Shown: in pieces, positions 31,117 through 39,368 of the stretch
Layout: each line of letters opens with the position of its first letter
Numbering within the stretch: position 1 is the stretch's first letter
From: CAVZBT01 sp963773605
GTDB lineage: Bacteria; Acidobacteriota; UBA6911
Assembly (NCBI GenBank): GCA_963773605.1
Contig: CAVZBT010000005.1
Coordinates: forward strand, 372,001-436,000
Direction: 5' to 3'
DNA: 64,000 nucleotides
Program-made: the position numbers and the translations under genes
Notes under the pieces: model-generated
Database searches by the model: none
Told to the model about the DNA's origin: nothing
Seen by the model: the letters and a program-made list of their open reading frames with translations, nothing else

Positions 31117-31524
31117 TTACGTTCCGCGTTTGTCGTACTCCGCTTCGTATTTCGAGGCGCACTTGGCTTCGATGTGCCGGGCCACGAGCACCCCGTCTTC
31201 CGCGATACTCCCCTCGACCACGGCTTTGCACCCGTCTTTGAACGTGTCGGGTATGACGTCCTTGCCGACGTACCGCACCCTGAGATTCTTGCCGTTCTGC
31301 GAGATGACGAACTCGAGCTGCTGCTTCGTCCGGTCGATCGATCCGTCCATGACGTCGCCGGCCACTTTGAGCGTCTTGCCGTGAAAGTCGGCCTTCATGG
31401 CGCTGTACTCTTCGACGGTGATGTAGTAGGACTTGCTTTCCTGGAAGCCCACGAACCCGAGCCAGCCGAGGGCGGCCACCATCACCGCCGTGCCCACGAT
31501 CACTTTCGCTTTTGCTCCACCCAT
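31117..31524 (-). CDS. ccmE: Heme chaperone CcmE, CxxxY variant
   Basis: 135 residues with one N-terminal membrane helix and an OB-fold (YYITVEEYSAM, GKTLKVAGDVMDGSI, LRVRYVGKDVIPDTFKDG, VVEGSIAEDGVLVARHIEAKC). The classical heme-binding motif is HxxxY. Here the equivalent position is Cys122 in CASKY, giving CxxxY, the type known from archaea and some sulfate reducers. His117 lies five residues earlier. It is the promoter-proximal gene of the ccm operon. Confidence 0.9.
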   Translation of the reverse strand: MGGAKAKVIVGTAVMVAALGWLGFVGFQESKSYYITVEEYSAMKADFHGKTLKVAGDVMDGSIDRTKQQLEFVISQNGKNLRVRYVGKDVIPDTFKDGCKAVVEGSIAEDGVLVARHIEAKCASKYEAEYDKRGT

Positions 31525-31648
31525 ATCCCTCCCCCCCGACCGAACCGTCAGTTCCCTGCCCGTGACGCCGGGCGGGAGCCTTGCGGCAGCCTTCCCACAT
31601 TTACGAATATATCATTTTAGCTGGTCGCGACTTGGGCATCAAGGACAG

Positions 31649-31680
31649 GGAGTGCAATCGGCGTCGGGCCACCGCACTCC
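31649..31680. repeat. GTGCGG-type hairpin element in the ccmE upstream region
   Basis: GGAGTGC (31649-31655) and GCACTCC (31674-31680) are exact complements around an 18-base GC-rich loop. On the minus strand it reads like 35010-35030 (AGTGCGGTG core), so it belongs to the dispersed hairpin family. Confidence 0.45.
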
Positions 31681-31724
31681 CCAGCCGCGGGCAGCAGCCT
31701 CGAGGTCGGGATTTCGTTGGCAAT

Positions 31725-31772
31725 TCGGATACGGCAAAACTTGGGTCAAGTTTTTCCGGCATATACCGAAAT
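31725..31772. repeat. Long imperfect inverted repeat between ccmE and the first GGDEF gene
   Basis: The centre is perfect: AAAACTTG (31736-31743), GGT, CAAGTTTT (31747-31754). Pairing extends outward with small bulges (CGGC/GCCG, then TTCGG/CCGAA). The 48-base structure lies in the 420-base divergent gap. The rest of the gap holds the GGDEF promoter and the 31649-31680 element. Confidence 0.45.
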
Positions 31773-31880
31773 GACTATAGGATGCAAAACAACAGGACAC
31801 GGCAAACCGGAAACTAATATTTTTTAAACGGCATATAAGCTTTCCTCTCCCGGCCTGCTGCGCCCCCGCGCCACTCTGGG

Positions 31881-31911
31881 TTGCTCTTTCGCGCGCGAAA
31901 TGCGGTAGAAT
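31881..31911 (+). promoter_or_regulatory. Promoter of the first GGDEF gene with palindrome in the spacer
   Basis: TTGCTC (31881-31886) and TAGAAT (31906-31911) are 19 bases apart. The spacer contains TTTCGCGCGCGAAA (31887-31900), a perfect 14-bp palindrome placed exactly between the two boxes, as for a repressor site or a MerR-type activator site. Confidence 0.5.
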
Positions 31912-31947
31912 CAGGCACCTTGGCCCTGTTTTCACAACGGTAGCGGG

Positions 31948-34915
31948 ATGGAGTCTCAGGATAAGCCTAAAAGCCGGCTTACGGAGGAGCTGGAATCGCT
32001 CCGCCGGCAGATTTCGGAGCTTCAGAAGCTCGTAATCGAGCCTGCGCTTGCGCAGACGCCGACGGGGCTTGCCGCGCAGCCTTCCCCTGCCAGCGGCCGG
32101 GACGCCTATGCGGCCGTCCAGGGGAAGCTCGGCTTCGTGCCGCCATTCCTGCTTCCCGGTCTGCACATCCCGCCGCTGCTCGAGACGCTCTCGCAGCAGA
32201 TGCTGTCCGACTACCTGGACAATCCGATACCCGGCCTGACCAAGGAGAAGCTTTTCGTGCGGTTGTCGCGCAGTTGCCCGGTGATCTATGCCACCGTGTC
32301 GCACAGCTGTATCCTGAAGCACCTCGGGATGAGCGCGGCCGGCATTCTCGAGTGGCTCGAGCAGCCCCTGCCCGCGCCCCAGCCCGATCTCACCCGCTGC
32401 TCGGCCCTGTTTGCCTCGACGTCCAGCCCGATACCGGATTGGCCTGAAAGCGGGACCGAACTCGAGGGCGCCATCCTGCGCTCTGCGCTCGCGGTGTTCC
32501 TGGAACTGGAAGGCGCCGGGCGATGCCGAAACGAGTTGAGAGACCTGCTGGGGCCGCTGAACTACGCCCGTTTGCTCGCATTTCTCGGCTACGTCCGCAC
32601 CCACTTCTTGTGGCTTCAGGCCTATCCCGAACTCCCCTATGAGAGCGACGAGTACATCCGCTCGCACCTCACGTCGCTCCTTGCGGACGAGCCACGCCTG
32701 AGCGCGCTCTGGAGGGCGGTCGAGATCGCCCGTCCGCCCGAGGAGACCGGCGCCGGAACCGGCCCTCCCTCGCGCGCCGCGGCGCTCCGTGAGTTTCTGG
32801 AGTTTCTGCCGCTCGGCGCCGCCTTGATCGACCGGGAGTACCGCCTGGTGCAGTCCAACGCGGCGTTGCGGGCCATCCTGGGCGACTCCGCCACGGCTCC
32901 CGGCAGCCTCCTCGAATTCGTGCACGGCGACGACATCCAGCGTTGGACGGCGGCGGTGCAGCTGGCGCTCTCGGGGACAACCCCGCCGGCTAGTGAAGGG
33001 CGCATCCGGAAGGCAGACGGGGCACCGGGGTGGATGAAGCTCACCACCGCTCCCCTGGGCGATACGGGGGCCGTCCCATGCTGCCTGGCGCTTTTCGAAG
33101 ACGTGTCGCCGCAACTCAAGGAGCAGGAGCGGCTGCTCACACGGAAACGGTTTGCCGAGCGCCTGCTGGTCAGCAGCCGCGACGGGGTCTTCGGCTTCGA
33201 CCCGGAAGGGGTCCTCAGCGCCTGGAACGGGACGATGGAAGCTCTGTTCAACCTGCCCGAGGCCGAAGCGCTCGGGAAACGGGCGATCGACGCCGTTCCG
33301 TTCCTCGTGCGGGCGGGAGGCGACCGGTGCGTCGCACAGGCCCTCCTGGGCGAGAACGTCGCGTTTCGAGACGCGCATCGGGTGGCGCCGAACCTGCCCG
33401 ACCTGTACCTGGACGTGCGGCTGGGTCCTGTGCGCGACGAAGCCGGGCAGATCCTGGGCGGATTCGGGGTGATCAGCGACATTTCCGAGCTCAGGGAGGC
33501 GGCAGACGCCCGAAGGACTACCGAGGAGCGTTATCGGGAGTTGTTCGAGAGCGCCCACGACATGATGTACACCCAGGACCTGCAGGGCAACCTGACTTCG
33601 ATCAACCAGGCCGGGGAAAGAATCACGGGCTACTCGCGTGCCGAAGCGCTCCGTCTGAAATTTACGGACCTCGTGGCCCCGAATGTCTCGATGCCGCCCG
33701 CCGCATGCTCGAACGGCAGGCTGCCGGGGAGACGCCGCCGACGTACGAACTGGAGATCGTCGCCCGGAACGCCAACCGCGTTGCGCTGGAAATCAGCAGC
33801 CGCCCGATTTTCCGCGAAGGCAGGCTGGTATCGATCCAGGGGATCGTGCGCGACGTCACCGAGCGCAAAAGAACCGAGGAGGAGCTGCAGCAGGCCAATC
33901 AGAAGCTGGAAGCCTGGGTGAGCGAGTTGCAGCAGCGCACGCGCGAGATGACCCTCCTGAGCGAGATGGGCGACATGCTGCGCGCCTGCCTGACAACGGA
34001 AGAGGCGTACACGGTCATCGTGCGGGTTGCGCAGCAGATTTTCCCAGTGCAGGTGGGCGCGCTCTATGTGATCACGTCATCCCGAAACCTCGTCGAAGCC
34101 GTGGCGCTGTGGGGCGAGGCTTCCCTGACCGAGCGCGTTTTCGCCCCCGACGACTGTTGGGCGCTGCGCCGGGGTCGCGTGCACTGGGTCGAAAACGCCA
34201 AGGTGGGTCTGCTGTGCAGACACCTGCGGCATCCGGCGCCCGCGCGGGTATCTCTGCGTCCCCATGATGGCGCAGAGCGAAGCGCTCGGGAGTGCTGCAC
34301 CTGACGGAACCCGACCACTCCCGCATCACCGAAGCCAGGCAGCGGCTCGCCGTCACGATGGCCGAGCACATCGCGATGGCGCTGTCGAACCTCAAGCTCC
34401 ACGAGACGTTGCGCAGCCAGTCCATCCGGGACCCGTTGACCGGGCTCTTCAACCGGCACTTCATGGAGGAATCGCTGGAACTCGAGCTGCGCCGTGCAGC
34501 CCGGAGCCAGCGTCCGCTTGGCATGATCATGCTGGAAATCGACAACTTCAAGGCGCTCTGCAACAAGGCAGGCCGGGAGGCCGGCGACACCGCCATCCGC
34601 GAGACCGGCAACCTGCTCCAGAGCGTCGTGCGCAAAGAGGATGTCGCCTGCCGTTTCGCCGGCGACAGATTCGTGGTCCTGCTGCCGCAGGGCAGCGTCG
34701 AAGTCACCCAGCAGCGCGCGGATAATCTCCGTGAGATGGTGAAACTCCTGGAAATCAAATACCGCAACCAACCGATCGGCCGTGTGACCGCGTCGCTCGG
34801 GATCGCCGTGTTCCCGGACAACGGCCGGACCGTGGAGGTGCTCCTGCGAGCCACCGAAGGGGCGCTGCACCGGGCCAGAGAGGAAGGAGGCGACCGCGTC
34901 GTCGTCGCGAGGTAA
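31948..34915 (+). CDS. AhpD-like/PAS/PAS/PAS/GAF/degenerate-GGDEF signalling protein, three frameshifts
   Basis: About 990 residues once joined at about 33685, 34245 and 34290. Order: a short coiled coil; an all-helical domain at about 55-260 resembling AhpD/carboxymuconolactone decarboxylase proteins (LGFVPPFLLPGLHIPPLLETL, KEKLFVRLSRSCPVIYATVSHSC; Cys110, His119, Cys121); PAS domains at about 285-390, 400-515 and 525-655 (DVTERKRTEEEL ends the last); a GAF domain; then GGDEF. The active-site motif is AGDRF (34658-34672) in place of GGDEF, while the RxxD of the inhibitory site (RKED, 34631-34642) is kept. It is therefore probably not a cyclase but may still bind c-di-GMP. It has high identity to the next gene, from an ancient tandem duplication. 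The second and third breaks are base insertions; the first looks like a one-base deletion. Confidence 0.85.
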
Positions 34916-34921
34916 AGGCCC

Positions 34922-35069
34922 GGTGGCTTCGAGAGCTTGAGGCAGGTCCGCTTAACCCCTTAGACCCCTCTTTTGGGGTCGGCGCCAGGCAGTACAATTC
35001 GGGAAAGCCGATGCCGAGGCACCGCACTTCCAACGTATTCCCCGGCCTGGTGGCTTCCAAAAGCTCTCG
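34922..35069. repeat. Segment bounded by direct and inverted 9-bp repeats between the GGDEF paralogs
   Basis: GGTGGCTTC occurs at 34922-34930 and 35049-35057. CGAGAGCTT (34930-34938) is complementary to AAGCTCTCG (35061-35069). The segment between holds a terminator-like hairpin and a copy of the GTGCGG element (35010-35030). Its origin is unknown. Confidence 0.35.
34963..34980 (+). terminator. Hairpin after the first GGDEF gene
   Basis: GACCCC (34963-34968), loop TCTTTT, GGGGTC (34975-34980), starting 48 bases past the stop. No T-tract follows. Confidence 0.4.
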
Positions 35070-35076
35070 TAAGGAA

Positions 35077-35106
35077 TTGACTTATGACCGCAGGTCTTTC
35101 TATACT
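35077..35106 (+). promoter_or_regulatory. Promoter of the second GGDEF gene
   Basis: TTGACT (35077-35082), an 18-base spacer, TATACT (35101-35106). It gives a leader of about 125 bases before the GTG start, so this paralog can be transcribed independently. The leader has a GCAAAG/CTTTGC hairpin and no recognised riboswitch. Confidence 0.65.
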
Positions 35107-35237
35107 CGTTCGACGGTCAAGGCTTGCGCGTAGTCATTTACTCAAGACGTGCTGTTTTTTGCAAAGTCCCACTTTTTCTTTGCGTCTCTTGAATTATAAC
35201 TCGATTCTTTGCCGCAAGCTGCAGCCCGGAAGGGCAG

Positions 35238-37493
35238 GTGAGTTTGAGGCCGGTTCCGAAGACTAAGAAGCCCGAGGACCAGCTCCGGTGCAGGGACCGC
35301 ATCAGCCAGGAATTAGCATCTCTGCGGCAGCGTATCGTCGATCTCGAGCTCCTCGAATCGGAGCTCGGCCAGGCTGAAGAGGTTCTTAAGGCGCAGGAAG
35401 AGGAGTCCGCTGGGCAGCGTCCGGTGGAGCACGTCTGCGCCGAGATACAGGAGACGCTCGGGTACATACCGGCTTTTCTGGCGCCGGCGTTCGATACGCC
35501 GGCGGTGCTCGAGACCCTCTGGGCGCAGACGCGGCCTATCTTCTCGGAGGGGAGCGTCCCCGAGCTCCTGCGGGAGAAGCTTTTCGCCCAGTTGGCCCGG
35601 TACTGCACTTCCCCCTATGCCATCGTGACGGCCGCCTGCCGTCTGCGCAGGCTTGCGGTTCCCCCGCGTGACATCCTGGTCCTGCTGACCCAGACCGCAC
35701 CGGAGCTCGCTTCCGATCAGGCGGACAGCGTCGTTTCGCTGCCTGGGCTGGACCAAGCCTGGCCGGACCCCGGCTCGGCGGCGGAAGCCGGCCTCCTGGC
35801 ATGCTGCTCGGCTCTATATGTGACCCCCGCGCGCCGGCTCGCCTGCTCGACCGAAATGCGGCGGGCGCTCGGTGCGGCGGCGTTCGAGTACGTGATCAGC
35901 CTGGTCTCCAACATCCGCGCCCTGCACCTTTGGCTGGAGTCTCACCCGGAGCTCTCCTATGACGCGGATCCTCTCGTGCGGGACAGCCTCCTGGGACTGC
36001 TGCGCGAGGAGCCCCGGTTTGGCGAGCTCTTCCGGAATTACTACGAGGAGTACGGCCACGACCGTAAAAGGGTGCAGGCCGAGCGGGCCCTTCAGGCAAG
36101 CGAGGAACGCTACCGCGACCTGTTCGAGAACGCCATCGACATGGTCTACACCCACGACCTCGAGGGGACCCTGACGTCCCTCAACAAGGCGGCGGAGCGC
36201 ATCACGGGATATGGCCGGGCGGAAGCTCTGAAGATGAAGCTGGGCGATTTCGTGGCGCCAGAGTATGCCGAGGTTGCCCGCCGCATGATCGACCGGCAAG
36301 CCTCGGGGGAAACCAAGGCGGCCTACGAACTCGAAATTCTGGCGAAGGACGGGCACAGGGTGGCGCTCGACATCAGCACGCGACTGATCTTCCGCGAGGG
36401 CAAACCGGTTGCCGTCCAGGGAATCGCCCGTGACGTGACCGAGCGCAAACGTACCGAGGCGGCCCTTCAACACGCAAACCAGAAGCTCGAGGCCTGGGTG
36501 AGCGAACTCGAGCAACGTACCCGCGAGATGACCCTGCTCAACGAGATGGGCGACATGCTGCGCGCCTGCCTGACGACGGAGGAGGCGTACACGGTCATCG
36601 TGCGGGTCGCGCAGCAGGTTTTCCCGGTGCAGATCGGGGCGCTGTACGTCATCACCCCCTCGCGCAACCTCGTCGAATCCGTGGCCCTGTGGGGAAACAC
36701 CGAACTTGCGGAACGGATCTTCGCTCCGGACGAGTGCTGGGCGCTGCGGCGCGGGCGTACCCACTGGGTGGAAAACACCAAGGTGGGTCTGCTCTGCAAA
36801 CACCTGCACCAGCCGGCGCCGGAGGGTTATCTCTGCGTCCCGATGATGGCGCAGAGCGAAGCGTTGGGAGTGCTGCACCTGACGCAGACGCCCAACGCGC
36901 CGATGACCGAGGCCAAACAGCGCCTGGCCATCACCATGGCCGAACACATCGCGATGGCCCTGTCCAACCTGAAGCTGCACGAGACGTTGCGCAGCCAGTC
37001 GATTCGCGATCCGCTCACCGGGCTGTTCAACCGGCGCTTCATGGAAGAGTCGCTGGAACTTGAACTGAGGAGGGCGGGGCGCAATCAGCGGCCGCTCGGT
37101 GTCATCATGCTGGACCTGGACCAGTTCAAGCACTTCAACGACACCTACGGACATGAAGCGGGCGACACGCTGCTGCGCGAACTGGGGACGCTGCTGCAGA
37201 GCAACATCCGGGGCGAGGACATCGCCTGCCGCTACGGCGGCGAGGAATTCACCCTGATCCTGCCCGAGGGGAATGCCGAGATCGTGCAGCAGCGCGCGAA
37301 CGCCCTGCGCGAGGCAATCAAGCACCTCGACGTCGAGCACCGGAACCTGCCGATTGGGCGCGTCACGGCCTCCATGGGGGTCGCCCTTTTCCCCGAACAC
37401 GGGCGTACCGGGCAGGCTCTGCTCCAGGCGGCCGATGCCGCGCTCTACCGCAGCAAGGACCTTGGCCGCGACCGCGTCACCGTGGCGAAATAG
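35238..37493 (+). CDS. AhpD-like/PAS/GAF/GGDEF diguanylate cyclase
   Basis: 751 residues from a GTG start with AAGGG upstream. An N-terminal coiled coil (residues 10-60) precedes an all-helical domain at about 70-250 resembling AhpD/carboxymuconolactone decarboxylase folds (LGYIPAFLAPAFDTPAVLETL, REKLFAQLARYCTSPYAIVTAAC; Cys123 and Cys134). A PAS domain (about 285-405, ending DVTERKRTE), a GAF domain (about 440-590; TREMTLLNEMGDMLRACLTTEEAY) and GGDEF follow. GGEEF at 667-671 is intact, with RGED five residues before it as the inhibitory site, so it should make c-di-GMP from two GTP. No membrane segment: a cytoplasmic sensor. Unlike its neighbour it has one PAS domain, not three, and no frameshift. 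Confidence 0.92.
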   Translation: MSLRPVPKTKKPEDQLRCRDRISQELASLRQRIVDLELLESELGQAEEVLKAQEEESAGQRPVEHVCAEIQETLGYIPAFLAPAFDTPAVLETLWAQTRPIFSEGSVPELLREKLFAQLARYCTSPYAIVTAACRLRRLAVPPRDILVLLTQTAPELASDQADSVVSLPGLDQAWPDPGSAAEAGLLACCSALYVTPARRLACSTEMRRALGAAAFEYVISLVSNIRALHLWLESHPELSYDADPLVRDSLLGLLREEPRFGELFRNYYEEYGHDRKRVQAERALQASEERYRDLFENAIDMVYTHDLEGTLTSLNKAAERITGYGRAEALKMKLGDFVAPEYAEVARRMIDRQASGETKAAYELEILAKDGHRVALDISTRLIFREGKPVAVQGIARDVTERKRTEAALQHANQKLEAWVSELEQRTREMTLLNEMGDMLRACLTTEEAYTVIVRVAQQVFPVQIGALYVITPSRNLVESVALWGNTELAERIFAPDECWALRRGRTHWVENTKVGLLCKHLHQPAPEGYLCVPMMAQSEALGVLHLTQTPNAPMTEAKQRLAITMAEHIAMALSNLKLHETLRSQSIRDPLTGLFNRRFMEESLELELRRAGRNQRPLGVIMLDLDQFKHFNDTYGHEAGDTLLRELGTLLQSNIRGEDIACRYGGEEFTLILPEGNAEIVQQRANALREAIKHLDVEHRNLPIGRVTASMGVALFPEHGRTGQALLQAADAALYRSKDLGRDRVTVAK

Positions 37494-37522
37494 CGCCCCG
37501 ACCTCAGCGCCGCGCAACCTTG

Positions 37523-38479
37523 TCAGTCGGGAAACGCGTTTGCGAGTGTCCGGACAAAGGCATCGCGATAATCGTAGGGAACCGCCAGGTACCGCACCTT
37601 CGTGCGGATACTGAGCTGCGGGACGCCGGTCTCGCCGTCGTACGAGTATGGGACGCCGGTCGGATCCAGCGGCAGCTGCCTCAAGAGACCGGCTCGCACC
37701 AGGTCCTGGTAGTCCGCCGGCGCCTTTCCTGTGCGGCGCTTGTATCGTTCGATAAAGAACTCGAGCGTCCACAGGTCCTCGTTGATCTGCAGGCTGTCCA
37801 GGTGGTTTTTGGCGTTTGCCCTCAGGTCGGCGCGGCTCGAGTCCTCGTACTGCCGCCGCCACAGGACTCGCGCCGTCTCCACCGCCCCGCCCTGGGTCAT
37901 GGCCGTCGCGGACAGGCCCTCCATCCAGGGGGGCGAGTCCGGTTGCCGGCTCGCCATCAGCCACACCTCCCCGGCGCTCTTGAAGTCTTTGAGGAACCAG
38001 AAATAGACGAATCCCTTGTCGAAGTAGAGACGCCAGTCGCGCGGGTGCTGAGCGATGCCTTTGTCCAGGAGCTTGAGCGCCTCCTCGGGCTGGCCCGCCC
38101 CGATCGGTTCCGGCTCCGCCAAAAAGCAGCTCCCCGACCGGTAAGCGTCCACCAGCATCGGGTCCAGGGTCGTTGTGATATCCAGCAACGTCGCAAGGTT
38201 CTTGTAGCGCACCGGGCGGCGGTCGGCTTCGTCGCGGCGGCCGTAGTACTGGATGACGCGCATCCAGTAGGCGTCGGCCACGAGGGTGGGATACCCGAGC
38301 GCAATCATCTTCACGACCGCCGGGGAACCGAAGTAAAGCTGGTCGGGGAGGATCTCTGCGCCGGTCCTGCGGCCGTCGATCCGGTCCTGGACGGGTTTGA
38401 TCAGCAGCGCCGCCGCGACCCAGGCCAGGCAGGCCAGTGGAACGGCCAGGCGGGTTATCCCGGTGCGCATCCGGTTCAT
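37523..38479 (-). CDS. TPR-like membrane-anchored protein of an ABC exporter unit
   Basis: About 318 residues. The ATG at 38479 overlaps the upstream permease stop as ATGA, so the longer frame is not needed. An N-terminal hydrophobic helix (LAVPLACLAWVAAALLI) is followed by a helical repeat region: ADAYWMRVIQYYG, NLATLLDITTTLDPMLVDAYR, EEALKLLDKGIAQHPRDWRLYFDKGFVYFWFL. The C-terminal part (RRTGKAPADYQDLVRAGLL with PYSYDGETG) resembles pilin-like or secreted-protein ends. It is probably an extracytoplasmic partner of the adjacent transporter; its exact role is unknown. Confidence 0.75.
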   Translation of the reverse strand: MNRMRTGITRLAVPLACLAWVAAALLIKPVQDRIDGRRTGAEILPDQLYFGSPAVVKMIALGYPTLVADAYWMRVIQYYGRRDEADRRPVRYKNLATLLDITTTLDPMLVDAYRSGSCFLAEPEPIGAGQPEEALKLLDKGIAQHPRDWRLYFDKGFVYFWFLKDFKSAGEVWLMASRQPDSPPWMEGLSATAMTQGGAVETARVLWRRQYEDSSRADLRANAKNHLDSLQINEDLWTLEFFIERYKRRTGKAPADYQDLVRAGLLRQLPLDPTGVPYSYDGETGVPQLSIRTKVRYLAVPYDYRDAFVRTLANAFPD

Positions 38480-39270
38480 TTGAAATCCCTGCGCGCGAAA
38501 ACGGCCGACGCGATACACACGAGCGCGGCGGAATACAACACCCCGTATGCACTGACCCACGCCAGCGCCCCAGGATCGATTGCCTGATAGTACGCGGCGC
38601 TCTGGATGACGTTGCGACTATCGATGCTGGAAAAATTCGACAGGTTTGGCAGGAGGTAATAGAGGACACGCGCCGCCTGCTCGACGGCTGCCGACTTCGT
38701 CAACCGTCCGAAGTTGAGCAGGTCGGTGTTGAAGTGGCCGATCACCCACAGGAACAGGGTGAATACCGCTGAGAGCGCCGGGGTCGAGAATGTCGAGAAC
38801 ACCAGCGCAACCGCGGTGGTCAGCGCCAGCGCCAGGAAGATGAGGTACACCGCCGGGAGCAGGTGAAGCATCTCGCCCGGCTTTACTCCGCCATGGTAAA
38901 GAAGCGTCAAGACGAGGAAACCGGTCATAACCAGAACGTTTACGCCCAACGTGATCAGCAGCCCGGCGTACTTGCCCACGATGAACTCGCTGCGGTGGAC
39001 CGGCTTGGCCAGCAGCGTGTAGACCGTTTTTCGCTCGATTTCCTTGTAGACCAGGCTGATCCCTATGAAGATCGCGATCAGGGTGCCGAATATCGATATC
39101 GCTGAAAGCCCGAGGTCCACTATGACTTTCGCCTCGTGACCGAGTGTCAACTGGCCGAGCGCGACCGAGCTCAGGATCATGATCAGGGCGAATAGGATCA
39201 GGTTGTAGAGGACCTTGTCCCGGATGTTTTCGCGAAAGGTGTTGAGCGCGATCGCGAGAATGCGTCCCAT
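38476..39270 (-). CDS. ABC-2-type transporter permease
   Basis: 264 residues with six hydrophobic segments. It begins MGRILAIALNTFRENIRDKVLYNLILFALIMI, the typical start of ABC-2 export permeases, and has SLVYKEIERKTVYTLLAKPVHRSEFIVGKYAG, the conserved cytoplasmic motif of this family. It is encoded 98 bases downstream of its ATPase and overlaps the TPR-protein gene. Substrate unknown. Confidence 0.88.
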   Translation of the reverse strand: MGRILAIALNTFRENIRDKVLYNLILFALIMILSSVALGQLTLGHEAKVIVDLGLSAISIFGTLIAIFIGISLVYKEIERKTVYTLLAKPVHRSEFIVGKYAGLLITLGVNVLVMTGFLVLTLLYHGGVKPGEMLHLLPAVYLIFLALALTTAVALVFSTFSTPALSAVFTLFLWVIGHFNTDLLNFGRLTKSAAVEQAARVLYYLLPNLSNFSSIDSRNVIQSAAYYQAIDPGALAWVSAYGVLYSAALVCIASAVFARRDFK

Positions 39271-39368
39271 GATGCTGCACTCCGGCTCAAGAACCCGCCG
39301 CGCGGGCAGGCGGATCGCTGCGATCCCATCGGTCCCGTGCGTTGCAGCGCACTCACGGCGCTTCGAAC

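Noticed and set aside
35107..35237. c-di-GMP (GEMM) riboswitch in the leader of the second GGDEF gene
   Set aside because: The conserved GEMM core strings and paired domains are not found.
35814..38669. 951-codon minus-strand frame opposite the second GGDEF gene
   Set aside because: Shadow of high-GC coding; it changes character along its length and matches no family.
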